From: Roseovarius nanhaiticus
GTDB taxonomy: Bacteria > Pseudomonadota > Alphaproteobacteria > Rhodobacterales > Rhodobacteraceae
NCBI RefSeq assembly: GCF_900156535.1
Contig: NZ_FTNV01000001.1
Span: forward strand, 1,798,001-1,862,000
Reading direction: 5' to 3'
DNA length: 64,000 bases
A model generated the notes under the pieces. That model saw nothing but the letters and a program-made list of their open reading frames with translations, was not told the DNA's origin and did no database searches. Position numbers and translations under genes: made by a program. Shown here piece after piece: positions 48,398 through 57,117 of the stretch (position 1 is the first letter of the stretch; every line of letters starts with the position of its first letter).

Positions 48398-49173
48398 TGG
48401 CACGTTTCGAAGGAAAATGCGCCGTCATCACGGGCGCAGGGCAGGGCATCGGCCGCCGCGTGGCCGAGCGTATGGCAGCCGAGGGCGCCGAAGTGCTGGT
48501 GGTCGACCGCTCGGACGCGCGCCACGATACGGTCGCGTCCATCAAGGACGCGGGGGGCACGGCGCACGAGCTGGCCGTCGATCTGGAAACCTACGAGGGC
48601 TGCAAAGCGGCCATCGCCAAGGCGGTCGAGTTGTGGAGCCGGGTCGATATCCTGGTGAACAATGTCGGCGGCACCATCTGGGCCAAGCCGTTCGAGTATT
48701 ACGAGCCCGCGCAGATCGAGGCCGAGATCAGCCGCTCGCTGATGCCGACGCTATATGGCTGTCACGCTGCGCTTGAGCCGATGCTGAAGGCCGGGTCGGG
48801 CGTCATCGTCAATGTCAGCTCGATCGCCACGCGCGGCCTGAACCGCGTGCCCTACGGCGCGGCCAAGGGCGGCGTGAATGCGATCACCGTCAACCTCGCC
48901 TGGGAAGTGGCCGAGCGCGGCATCCGCGTCGTTGCCACCGCGCCCGGCGGAACCGAGGCACCGCCCCGGCCCGTGCCGCGCAATCCCAACGCTTCGGAAG
49001 AACAGCGCGAGGACTGGTACCAGACGCTGGTCGATCAGACGCTGCAATCAAGTTTCATGAAACGCTATGGCACGCTCGATGAACAGGCAGGGGCGATCTT
49101 GTTCCTGGCCTCGGATGACGCGTCATACATCACCGGCGTCACGCTGCCTGTCGGCGGCGGCGACCTCGGATAA
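48394..49173 (+). CDS. benD: Benzoate diol dehydrogenase BenD
   Basis: A 259-residue short-chain dehydrogenase that oxidises the benzoate cis-diol carboxylate and releases CO2 to give catechol. The cofactor motif TGAGQGIG, NNVGG, and the YGAAK catalytic Tyr-Lys are present. Overlaps benC by 4 nt. It completes benABCD. Confidence 0.94.
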   Translation: MMARFEGKCAVITGAGQGIGRRVAERMAAEGAEVLVVDRSDARHDTVASIKDAGGTAHELAVDLETYEGCKAAIAKAVELWSRVDILVNNVGGTIWAKPFEYYEPAQIEAEISRSLMPTLYGCHAALEPMLKAGSGVIVNVSSIATRGLNRVPYGAAKGGVNAITVNLAWEVAERGIRVVATAPGGTEAPPRPVPRNPNASEEQREDWYQTLVDQTLQSSFMKRYGTLDEQAGAILFLASDDASYITGVTLPVGGGDLG

Positions 49174-49215
49174 CGGGTCCAACAGACCAATCTGTTTTCA
49201 GGGAGGAAACACAAC

Positions 49216-50391
49216 ATGAAGAAACTGACACAAACGGCCGCGGCGGCGCTGATTGCCGCACTCGGCACATCCTCGGCCTATGCCGAAGAGATCAAAGTGG
49301 GGCTGCTTTTGCCCTATTCCGGCGTCTATGCGTCGCTGGGCAACGAGATCGAGGCGGGCTTTCGCCTTGGCCTCGAGACATTCGGCGGCGAGACCGACGA
49401 CACGTTCGAGATCGTGACCGAAGACACTGAAGTGAAGCCGCCTGTCGCACTGGGCAAGGCCAAGAAACTGGTCCTGCAGGACGAGGTTGACGTGATGGTC
49501 GGCATCGTCAGCTCGGGCGTTCTGGGCGCCGTGCGGGACTTCGTCGACGGCGCCAAGGTGCCGCTGATCGTCGCCAACGCAGGCAACGATGAGGCCACCG
49601 GCGAGGCATGCAGTGCCTATATCACGCGCCTTTCGTTCTCGAACCAGCAGGTCAACCGCCCGATGGGCCAGCACCTTTATGATCAAGGTGTGCGCAAGGT
49701 CTTTACCATGGCATCGGACTATGCGGCCGGCCACCAGATGATCGGCGCCTTCGCCGAGGCATTCGAGGCCGCCGGCGGCGAGATCGTCGGACAGGAATTC
49801 ACCCCCTTCCAGAAAACGCAGGATTTCGGCCCCTATATGGCCAATGCACAGGCCAGCGGCGCGGATGCGGTCTATGTCTTCTATGCGGGCGGCGAGGCGA
49901 TTTCCTTCGTCAAGCAGTATGACAGCTTTGGTCTCAAGGCCGATCTGCCGCTTTATGGTGCGGGCTTTTTGACATCGCCCCTCTACGTCAACGCAGAAGG
50001 CCCGGCGGCCATCGGCGTGATCGCGGCGCTGCACTACGTGCCGACCATCGAAAACGAGGCCAACAGCGTCTTTGTAGAGGCTTTCAAGGCACAGAACGAC
50101 CGCGCGCCCTCCGAATTTGCGGTGCATGGCTATGACGCGGCCCGCGCACTTGTGATGGCCTCCGCTGGCGGGGCAAGCGACCGCGAGGCGCTGGCCACCG
50201 CGCTGAGCAAGACCTCCTTCGACGGCCCGCGCGGTGCGACCTCGATCGACCCGGCGACCAACAATATCGTCCAGCCGATCTATGTCTACGAGACCGTCGC
50301 CAATGAAAATGGCGAAGGCCTGACCCAGAAGGTGCTGGCCACGCTGCCCGCAACTGCGGATCCGGCCAACGGCTGCTCGCTGGCCAACTGA
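49216..50391 (+). CDS. Liv-type ABC transporter substrate-binding protein
   Basis: A 391-residue periplasmic binding protein of the LivK family with a signal peptide (about residues 1-23, ending SSAYA). The fold suits branched-chain amino acids or aromatic acids; its place directly after benD suggests benzoate or related compounds. A stem-loop follows before livH. Confidence 0.9.
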   Translation: MKKLTQTAAAALIAALGTSSAYAEEIKVGLLLPYSGVYASLGNEIEAGFRLGLETFGGETDDTFEIVTEDTEVKPPVALGKAKKLVLQDEVDVMVGIVSSGVLGAVRDFVDGAKVPLIVANAGNDEATGEACSAYITRLSFSNQQVNRPMGQHLYDQGVRKVFTMASDYAAGHQMIGAFAEAFEAAGGEIVGQEFTPFQKTQDFGPYMANAQASGADAVYVFYAGGEAISFVKQYDSFGLKADLPLYGAGFLTSPLYVNAEGPAAIGVIAALHYVPTIENEANSVFVEAFKAQNDRAPSEFAVHGYDAARALVMASAGGASDREALATALSKTSFDGPRGATSIDPATNNIVQPIYVYETVANENGEGLTQKVLATLPATADPANGCSLAN

Positions 50392-50403
50392 GACAGGCAA
50401 TCG

Positions 50404-50429
50404 GGCCGCGTGCCATTCGGCGCGCGGCC
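50404..50429 (+). other. Intra-operon hairpin after the Liv-type binding protein
   Basis: An 11-bp stem GGCCGCGTGCC / GGCGCGCGGCC (one G-U pair) with a 4-nt ATTC loop between the binding protein and LivH-like permease. Similar in place to the 35197-35224 hairpin. Confidence 0.6.
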
Positions 50430-50458
50430 TCTCTCAATTTTCCGAAAGGTGACGCAAG

Positions 50459-51322
50459 ATGGATGTCGGTTTCTGGCTCTTTCAAACGCTGAACGCATTG
50501 CAGCTGTCGATGCTGCTCTTCCTGCTTTCCGTCGGGCTGACGGTCATTTTCGGATTGATGCATTTCGTGAACCTCGCCCACGGGTCCCTCTACGCGTTCG
50601 GCGCCTATGTCGCCGCTAGCACAGCAGGCGTGGTCGGCTATTGGGGCGCGTTCATCCTGGGGCCCATCGCTGTCGCTGCGATCGGGTTCATCCTCTACGC
50701 AACGCTGATCCGGCGGATGCGCAAATCCGGCCCGATGGCCCAGGTTCTGGTCACCTTCGGTCTGATCTTCGCCCTGTTGGACATCACGCGGATCATCTGG
50801 GGCGATCTGGCACTGGGCATCCAGCTGCCGCCGATCCTGTCGGGGCGCCTCTCGCTGGGCGCGCTGGAATATCCGCTTTACCGCGTGTTCATCATCGTTC
50901 TGGGTCTCGTTATCTTCGCTGCATTGTCCCTGGTCCTCAGCCGCACGCAGATCGGCGCCATGATCCGGGCCGGCGTCGACAATGACAACATGGCCGCCTG
51001 CCTTGGCATCAATGTCGAGAAGCTTTTTTTCGCGGTCTTCTGCGTCGGCTGCGCGTTGGCTGGCCTTGCGGGTGTCGTCGCGGCGCCCATCTTGTCGGTC
51101 ACGCCCGATATGGGCCTTCAGATCCTAATCCCGACGCTGATCGTCATCGTGATCGGCGGGCTTGGCTCGCTCAAGGGCGCGTTCATCGGCTCGCTGATCT
51201 ACGGCTTCGTGCAGACTTTTGGTGCGGTTCTGGTGCCGTCGCTGGCCTCGGTCATCGTCTATGCGCTGCTGGCGGTCGTGCTGGTGACGCGGCCCACTGG
51301 CCTCTTTCCGGCAAAGGTGTAA
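50459..51322 (+). CDS. LivH-type ABC permease
   Basis: A 287-residue inner-membrane permease with about eight helices; the start FGLMHFVNLAHGSLYAFGAY-type motif and the LGINVEKLFFAVF region match LivH. It works with LivM and two ATPases to transport the substrate of the preceding binding protein. Confidence 0.92.
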   Translation: MDVGFWLFQTLNALQLSMLLFLLSVGLTVIFGLMHFVNLAHGSLYAFGAYVAASTAGVVGYWGAFILGPIAVAAIGFILYATLIRRMRKSGPMAQVLVTFGLIFALLDITRIIWGDLALGIQLPPILSGRLSLGALEYPLYRVFIIVLGLVIFAALSLVLSRTQIGAMIRAGVDNDNMAACLGINVEKLFFAVFCVGCALAGLAGVVAAPILSVTPDMGLQILIPTLIVIVIGGLGSLKGAFIGSLIYGFVQTFGAVLVPSLASVIVYALLAVVLVTRPTGLFPAKV

Positions 51323-51325
51323 CTC

Positions 51326-52330
51326 ATGTTCAGGCACACTCCTCTTCGTATCGTGACATTGCTGTCCCTTGTTGCGGGCATGATCGTCGCGGCCTTCACC
51401 GCAGGCTATTTCGGGCTTGAAATCCTCGCCGAGATCATCGTCCTGGCCATCCTCGTCGTCGCGCTCGATCTGGTGGCGGGCTTCGGCGGCATGGTCTCGC
51501 TCTGCCACGGAGCCCTCTTGGGCTTTGGCGCATACGCCTTCGCGGTGCTCACCGGGCATTTCGGCTGGGACGCGTTTCCCGCGATGGCGGCGGCAATTGC
51601 GCTGACCGGCATGACCGGCTGGATTATCGGCGCGATCTGCTCGGGCAGTCACGGGATCTATTTTATCATGGTCACGCTGGCCTTCGGGCAAATGGCCTAT
51701 TCCTTTGTTTTCGGCAGCACCTTTCTGGGCGGCGATGACGGCCTCGGGGGGATTTCGCGCCCCGATCTGTCGGCGATCGGCGTCAATCTGAACGACAGCC
51801 GGAGCTTCGTGCTCTACGCGCTGGTCTGCGCGGTGATCGCCTACCTTTTCGCCGCAGCCTTCTTGCGCTCGGGCGTCGGGCGCAGCCTTGTGGGCGTCAA
51901 GCAAAGCGAGCAGCGCATGCGCGCGCTCGGCCTCGTGCCGTGGCGCACCAAGGCGCATGCTTTCGGGGTGTCGGGCCTTATCGCAGGTTTGGCGGGTGTT
52001 CTGGCGGCGCAGCACATCATGTATATCTCGCCGGGCCTCTTGTCCTGGACAGTATCGGGCGAGGCACTGGTCGTCGTTATCCTGGGCGGTCTAGGCACGC
52101 TCGTCGGCCCGATAGTGGGCGCCGTGGCCTTCGTCTTGATCAAGCATGAGGTCAGCGCCATTACACCCTACTGGCACCTTGTCGTAGGTATCATTCTCAT
52201 CGCCGTCGTGATGAGCCGGGCCAACGGCATGTTCGGCTTTGTCGAGGCGCGCCTCGAGGCGCGGCGCAAACGGTCGATACCAGGCAGCAAGGCGACGAGC
52301 GATCTGGAAGGGGAGGTGCGCGATGCTTGA
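51326..52330 (+). CDS. LivM-type ABC permease
   Basis: A 334-residue second permease with helices across the length and the conserved GGMVSLCHGALLGFGAYAF and VVILGGLGTLVGPIVGA stretches. Its last bases overlap the next ATPase gene by 8 nt. Confidence 0.92.
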   Translation: MFRHTPLRIVTLLSLVAGMIVAAFTAGYFGLEILAEIIVLAILVVALDLVAGFGGMVSLCHGALLGFGAYAFAVLTGHFGWDAFPAMAAAIALTGMTGWIIGAICSGSHGIYFIMVTLAFGQMAYSFVFGSTFLGGDDGLGGISRPDLSAIGVNLNDSRSFVLYALVCAVIAYLFAAAFLRSGVGRSLVGVKQSEQRMRALGLVPWRTKAHAFGVSGLIAGLAGVLAAQHIMYISPGLLSWTVSGEALVVVILGGLGTLVGPIVGAVAFVLIKHEVSAITPYWHLVVGIILIAVVMSRANGMFGFVEARLEARRKRSIPGSKATSDLEGEVRDA

Positions 52331-53066
52331 GGTCAAGGGACTGGACAAGAGCTTCGGCGCGATCCACGTCACGCGGGACGTGTCGCTGAAGCTGGAAAAG
52401 GGCGAACGGCGCGTGATCCTCGGCCCCAACGGGGCGGGCAAGACGACGCTTTTCAATCAGCTGGTGGGCGAGCTGACGCCCGACAAGGGCAGTGTCATGC
52501 TGGACGGCGAGGATATCACGCCGCTGGGCGTTGCGGCGCGCGCGGGCAAGGGTCTGTCGCGCAGCTATCAGAAAAACACGCTGTTCGACGAGCTGAGCCT
52601 GCGCGACAATCTCAGCCTGGCGGCCGCGATCCGCACCGGGGCCAGCCGCTCGTTCTTTCGCGACTCGCTGAGCGATAAGGGCGTGGCCGAGATTGTGGCC
52701 GAGGTCGCCCATCAGGTGCATCTGACGCCACATCTGGATCTGATGGTGTCCGAAGTCTCCTACGGCATCCGGCGCCAGCTGGAGGTTGGGATCGCCTTGG
52801 CCACGCGGCCCCGCGTGATCCTCATGGACGAGCCGACCTCGGGCATCGGCCCCGAGATGAGCCATGCATTCCACGCCATGCTGAACGATCTGCCGCGCGA
52901 TCTGACGCTGCTCATCATTGAGCATGACATGGATTTGGCCTTTGACGTGGCCGATAGCATCACTGTTCTGAACTATGGCGAGGTCGTCTTTGACGGCACG
53001 CCCGAGGCGGCGCAGGGCTCGCCCATGTTGAAAGAGATTTATCTGGGGAGTTGGGAAGATGCTTGA
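52323..53066 (+). CDS. LivG-type ABC ATPase
   Basis: A 247-residue ATPase with Walker A GPNGAGKTT, a diverged signature motif region (VSYGIRRQLEVG, where LivG usually has a weaker LSGGQ) and Walker B RVILMDEPTSGIG. It starts inside livM (overlap 8 nt) and overlaps livF by 8 nt. Confidence 0.93.
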   Translation: MLEVKGLDKSFGAIHVTRDVSLKLEKGERRVILGPNGAGKTTLFNQLVGELTPDKGSVMLDGEDITPLGVAARAGKGLSRSYQKNTLFDELSLRDNLSLAAAIRTGASRSFFRDSLSDKGVAEIVAEVAHQVHLTPHLDLMVSEVSYGIRRQLEVGIALATRPRVILMDEPTSGIGPEMSHAFHAMLNDLPRDLTLLIIEHDMDLAFDVADSITVLNYGEVVFDGTPEAAQGSPMLKEIYLGSWEDA

Positions 53067-53754
53067 ACTCAAAGGAATCGAGTCGGGCTATGGCGATACC
53101 CAGGTCCTCTACGGCGTTGACTTCAATGCGCAGACGGGCCGGGTTCTGGCCGTTCTGGGCCGCAATGGCGCAGGCAAAAGCACTACATTGAAAACCATCA
53201 TGGGCTTGTTGCCGCTGCGCGCGGGCACGATCTCGCTGGACGGGACGGTGATGAACGGCACCGCGCCCTACGATGTGGCCCGCGCCGGCATCGGCTATGT
53301 GCCCGAGACGCGCGATATCTTCCCGTCCCTGACCGTGCGCGAAAATCTCGAATTGGCGGCCTCGCGGGGGCGGTCCGGCGATTGGACCATGCAGACGGTC
53401 ACCGACCTCTTCCCGCGCCTTGGCGAGCGGATGGACAATGGCGGCCAGCAACTTTCGGGCGGCGAGCAGCAGATGTTGTCCATCGCCCGCGCGCTTCTGC
53501 TCAATCCGCGTCTTTTGATCCTCGATGAGCCGACCGAGGGCCTCGCCCCGATCATCGTCAAGCTGATCCACGACAAGCTGCAGGACCTGCGCAGTGCGGG
53601 CCTGTCGATGGTTCTGGTCGAGCAGAATTTCGGCTTTGCGACGTCGCTGGCCGATGACGTGGCCATCGTGTCGCGCGGGCAAGTCGTCTGGACCGGGACG
53701 CCAGAGGGCATTCGCGCCGATACCGAAATGCAGCACAAATGGCTGGGGGTCTGA
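53059..53754 (+). CDS. LivF-type ABC ATPase
   Basis: A 231-residue ATPase with Walker A GRNGAGKST, signature LSGGEQQM and Walker B LLILDEPTEGLAP. It completes the five-gene Liv-type transporter. There is no clear terminator in the 86 bp before the convergent RES gene. Confidence 0.93.
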   Translation: MLELKGIESGYGDTQVLYGVDFNAQTGRVLAVLGRNGAGKSTTLKTIMGLLPLRAGTISLDGTVMNGTAPYDVARAGIGYVPETRDIFPSLTVRENLELAASRGRSGDWTMQTVTDLFPRLGERMDNGGQQLSGGEQQMLSIARALLLNPRLLILDEPTEGLAPIIVKLIHDKLQDLRSAGLSMVLVEQNFGFATSLADDVAIVSRGQVVWTGTPEGIRADTEMQHKWLGV

Positions 53755-53840
53755 CGCGCAGCGGCGTTGACCGCGGATAAGAAGGTTTTTGTCAGCGACC
53801 TTCAGCGGGTATCTGACACGGCCGGAGTGGGGGAACTTCG

Positions 53841-54539
53841 TCAGGCCGCGATGTGCTGCGCCTCATACTCGGGTGAGCCCGTCCACCTGAGCGACCAGGA
53901 TGCACCGGGTCGCACGTTCTGAACCGCCTGGGGATCAAAGCAGACCAGGCAATTTCCTTCGGGCGCGCGAACCGACGGATAAACCAGCCCCCGCGCGCCA
54001 GCCCGGCGCAATTCCAGCGCCAGTCGCTGGCCTTCGGGGTATCCGGTGGCCGGATCGGGATGGAGCGCAGGATGATCGGGGGTGTCCGCCATGTCGTCGA
54101 AACTGCCGATGAAATCCGCGTGCAACTCGATATAGCGCGCCTCGTCGTGGAAATATCCGGTAAAGCCCAGTTCGCGGGTGCGGTGATAGGCGACCTCGGC
54201 AATTGAGACGAGGACGTTCCACGCGCAGTACCATGCGCCGCGATCTTCGCCATTAAAGCGATTGCCGCCCTTGCGCGTATAGGTGAAGGCCGCGTTGACG
54301 TGGCTGTCGCCGTAAACGCGCAGGTCGGCGGCGCGCCGGCGCCAGGCAAGCTCGCGCGGGTCCAGATGCGCGTTGCGGCCCCGCTCGGCCACAAGGCGCG
54401 CGTTGGTCATGCCTTCGATATCGGCCAGGATATCGGCTTCGGCATCGCTATCAACCAGACCGCGCAGCGTAGGCGGCTTGTGATAGGTCGCAGGCAACAG
54501 ACGGACGAGGCCGCGATCCGAGAGGTATTTCCGCCTCAC
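53841..54539 (-). CDS. RES-domain toxin
   Basis: A 232-residue RES family protein, the toxin of RES-Xre pairs, which are reported to degrade or modify NAD+. The RES signature residues appear in GRNAHLDPRELAWRR-type region (Arg), RFNGEDRGAWYCAW (Arg-Glu motif) and a C-terminal Ser segment. It starts within the last four bases of the antitoxin gene (ATGA), an order typical of the pair. Length is a bit longer than some RES toxins. Confidence 0.85.
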   Translation of the reverse strand: MRRKYLSDRGLVRLLPATYHKPPTLRGLVDSDAEADILADIEGMTNARLVAERGRNAHLDPRELAWRRRAADLRVYGDSHVNAAFTYTRKGGNRFNGEDRGAWYCAWNVLVSIAEVAYHRTRELGFTGYFHDEARYIELHADFIGSFDDMADTPDHPALHPDPATGYPEGQRLALELRRAGARGLVYPSVRAPEGNCLVCFDPQAVQNVRPGASWSLRWTGSPEYEAQHIAA

Positions 54540-54925
54540 GCGCCGCCCCGAAGCGCGTCAAGATAGGTTCGGATGGTCAGGATTTGGGGCAAGCCGCCGT
54601 CGATGGCGGTGTCGACGGGCCGCGCACCGCCAAAGAGAGGTCCGGTGTTGGCCCGCGTCATCCAGTCACTGGCCAACGGCGCCGAGAAATAAAGATCGAG
54701 CGCCTTGTAGATACCGATCAGCGCCGACAGGCGTAGCAGCTGATCCTTGGTCAAATCGCCGGAATATCCAGGCTTTTTCGCGCGCTTCCAAGTGCTGTCC
54801 GACATATCGGCCAGCCCAGCCGCCTCGCGCAATGTAAGCCCCCACGCATCCGTGATGCGCGCGTAGGCCTTGAGTGCGACAGTTGCGATGTCGGTAGGGT
54901 CGTGCTGTTCAAGAGCGATATGCAT
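54536..54925 (-). CDS. Xre/MbcA/ParS-type antitoxin
   Basis: A 129-residue antitoxin with an Xre-like helix-turn-helix (about residues 30-60, LREAAGLADMSDSTW) and a C-terminal MbcA/ParS toxin-binding segment with LFGGARPVDTAI near residue 97. It neutralises the adjacent RES toxin and presumably represses the pair. First gene of the minus-strand unit. Confidence 0.88.
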   Translation of the reverse strand: MHIALEQHDPTDIATVALKAYARITDAWGLTLREAAGLADMSDSTWKRAKKPGYSGDLTKDQLLRLSALIGIYKALDLYFSAPLASDWMTRANTGPLFGGARPVDTAIDGGLPQILTIRTYLDALRGGA

Positions 54926-55023
54926 GGCGCTTCTCCTCGGATCAATATCGGGTCATATGATCCAAAAGTAAAGTCCAAATGATCGCATCGTGCGCGTATT
55001 GGTGCGAAAGAGAGCCGGCCTGT

Positions 55024-55629
55024 CTAACGCCGATACGGATTGCGTGGGCCGCGATCCTCCGACAGCGATGCGTGGCGAGTGCGGGCCAGGTCCTCGATCG
55101 CATCGGCCAGATGCTCCCTGTCGATGTGATCATCGCCGCGCGCCACGCGAATGCGGTGGGCCGTGATCATCACATCCGCATGGCGGCAACCCTCGGGCGG
55201 CTCAAACCGATAGCTGGCAAGCTCGAGCCGCAGGCCCAGCGGATCGCGGAAATAGATCGAATCCATGAACCCACGGTCGACCGGGCCTGAATGCGATACG
55301 CCCCGCGCGTCCAGCCGCGCCGGCACCTGCCAGAACGTTGCCTGACTGACATTGAGGGCAAGGTGATGCAGACCGCCGACCGTATCGCGCACTGGGGTGG
55401 CATCGGGCGTGCGGCCCTCATTGGTGAAGATCGTAATCAGGCGGCCGTCGCCGGGATCGAAATAAAGATGCCCTTCCTCGGGATCGTCCAGATTGGGCTG
55501 ATCGAAAATGAATGGCATCCCCAGCACCCCCTCCCAGAAGTCGATCGAGGTCTGCCGGTCTGCACCGAGGATAGTAATATGATGCACGCCTTGCGTTTGA
55601 ATTTTTCGCAGCTCTTGGTCCTGGCTCAT
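55024..55629 (-). CDS. VOC superfamily metalloprotein (dioxygenase/glyoxalase-like)
   Basis: A 201-residue protein with two beta-alpha-beta-beta-beta modules of the VOC superfamily: GVHHITILG near residue 14, GGLHHLALNV near 85 and LRLELASY near 130 carry the expected His-His-Glu metal ligands. Similar single-chain proteins act as ring-cleavage dioxygenases or glyoxalases. The substrate is unknown; the aromatic island is nearby but separated by the toxin pair. Confidence 0.82.
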   Translation of the reverse strand: MSQDQELRKIQTQGVHHITILGADRQTSIDFWEGVLGMPFIFDQPNLDDPEEGHLYFDPGDGRLITIFTNEGRTPDATPVRDTVGGLHHLALNVSQATFWQVPARLDARGVSHSGPVDRGFMDSIYFRDPLGLRLELASYRFEPPEGCRHADVMITAHRIRVARGDDHIDREHLADAIEDLARTRHASLSEDRGPRNPYRR

Positions 55630-55797
55630 GTCTGGGCTTCCCCCGCAGTCAATGTGTCATGCCGGGCTGGATCATCCGGCTGTGGGTGCGATTTCGCAAT
55701 CCCGTCACGGCCTCAAGATACGGCTCAAGCGGCGGCTTTCAATGGTCGTGGGGCCGTGATGGCCATGGCGCCGCTATGGCCAAAGCCGAATGCGCGC

Positions 55798-56982
55798 TCA
55801 ACTGTCCTTGGTCGCCAAGAGCACATTGGCAGCGGCAAACAGCCGATCATGCCGCACGTTCCGCCGCGCAGGGGGCAAAGAGGTGCCGCGCCCGCGCCGC
55901 TTGGTGCGGGGTGTCTTGGGGCCGACCTCCTCCGGTTCTGCCGTGATAGGGCGGCACAGTGCGATATCGTCTAGTACCTGTTCCAGATCTTGCACCGTCG
56001 GGGCAGGAAAGGCGCGCAAGGTAAAGCCGACGCGCAGGATCGCCGCATTCTCCATCTGGTAGGCCATGTCCGACAGGATGCGCCGCATTTGCGTTTCGAC
56101 GTCGTCGCGCTCGGCCACTTGGCGGAACTCCAGCGGCAGGATGAGGCGCCCGTCCTCGGCCAGCGCGGCCGGGGGCATATCCGGTAAAAGGAAAGGTGCA
56201 AGCCGCAAGCGTATGGCGCCCAGCAGTTGCGCATAGGTTGCGGCGCCAAGTTCGCGCTTCAGCGCCCGGGCGCCGTGAATTTCGACGGCCATCAGCCCGG
56301 CGATCCGCCCGTTGCTGTCGCTGCGCGCGAGTGCCATCGCCTCGCGCCGGAAATGGCCGAGGCGTGCAAGACCGCTGACCTCATCGAACGGATCATACGT
56401 GGCGCGCTGCGCCTCGGAGATCATATGCATGCGCTCGCGCTCAAAAAACGCGGCCGCAAGGGGGATGGACGCGAGGTTGAGCGCCATCATTGGCAGAGCT
56501 GCGCCGCTGAAAAACGCGATGCACGCCTCCCAGGGCAGCAAGATCGCAGTGAGCATGTGGGATGACACGGCAAGCCCCAGCACCGCGAATTGGCGCAGGC
56601 TCCGTTTTTGGACGGTCAGGGTAGCGCGCGACCACAGATAGCCTGCCGTGCAGGACACCATCATGCCCGCCACGCCCGAGATCATGCCGGCGCCGCCGAT
56701 GGAGATGCGCGTCATGACCGCCATCGACAGACAGAGCAGCGCGCCGCGCCACCCGAGAAAGGCACCGGCAAGGGCGATTGGGACGTTGCGCATGTCCAGG
56801 ATGACACCTTCCATCAGCTCCAGAGGCGCGCTCATTTGCAGCATGGCGACGATGCCGAAAGAAAGGCCCAGAAGGGTCTGTGCCCGTGTGGTGCGCAAAT
56901 GCGCGCGCGCGACTCCGTAGAGCGATGACAGAAACACGACGAGCGCGAGGGAAGCGATGAATTGAGGCAGTAGCAACAGCAC
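55798..56982 (-). CDS. LytS-type (5TMR) membrane protein with degenerate GGDEF-like domain
   Basis: A 394-residue membrane protein. The N-terminal part has about five or six transmembrane helices and the 5TM-5TMR_LYT pattern (VILDMRNVPIALAGAFLGW, GGAGMISGVAGM). The cytoplasmic C-terminal part resembles a GGDEF fold (FDEVSGLARLGHFRREA) but no GG(D/E)EF active-site motif can be found, so it is probably not a diguanylate cyclase. The tail is basic (TKRRGRG). GTG 56982 follows GGAGGA; a TTG at 57033 is the alternative start. Confidence 0.72.
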   Translation of the reverse strand: MLLLLPQFIASLALVVFLSSLYGVARAHLRTTRAQTLLGLSFGIVAMLQMSAPLELMEGVILDMRNVPIALAGAFLGWRGALLCLSMAVMTRISIGGAGMISGVAGMMVSCTAGYLWSRATLTVQKRSLRQFAVLGLAVSSHMLTAILLPWEACIAFFSGAALPMMALNLASIPLAAAFFERERMHMISEAQRATYDPFDEVSGLARLGHFRREAMALARSDSNGRIAGLMAVEIHGARALKRELGAATYAQLLGAIRLRLAPFLLPDMPPAALAEDGRLILPLEFRQVAERDDVETQMRRILSDMAYQMENAAILRVGFTLRAFPAPTVQDLEQVLDDIALCRPITAEPEEVGPKTPRTKRRGRGTSLPPARRNVRHDRLFAAANVLLATKDS

Positions 56983-57069
56983 GGGACACGAATCCTCCGA
57001 CAAGATCCGCTCAGTATGCGCAGCCTGCGACAAGGAACGCTTAACAGCTAAAATGAGAATGACATTTCA

Positions 57070-57097
57070 ATGCAAAAGGGCGCCAGAGGCGCCCTTT
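57070..57097 (-). terminator. Rho-independent terminator of the CHAP lipoprotein gene
   Basis: Ten-base stem AAAGGGCGCC / GGCGCCCTTT with a 3-nt loop. On the minus strand it continues TTTTGC, 21 bp after the stop at 57118. Confidence 0.8.
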
Positions 57098-57117
57098 GAA
57101 CTCGAATGGGACTGCGC

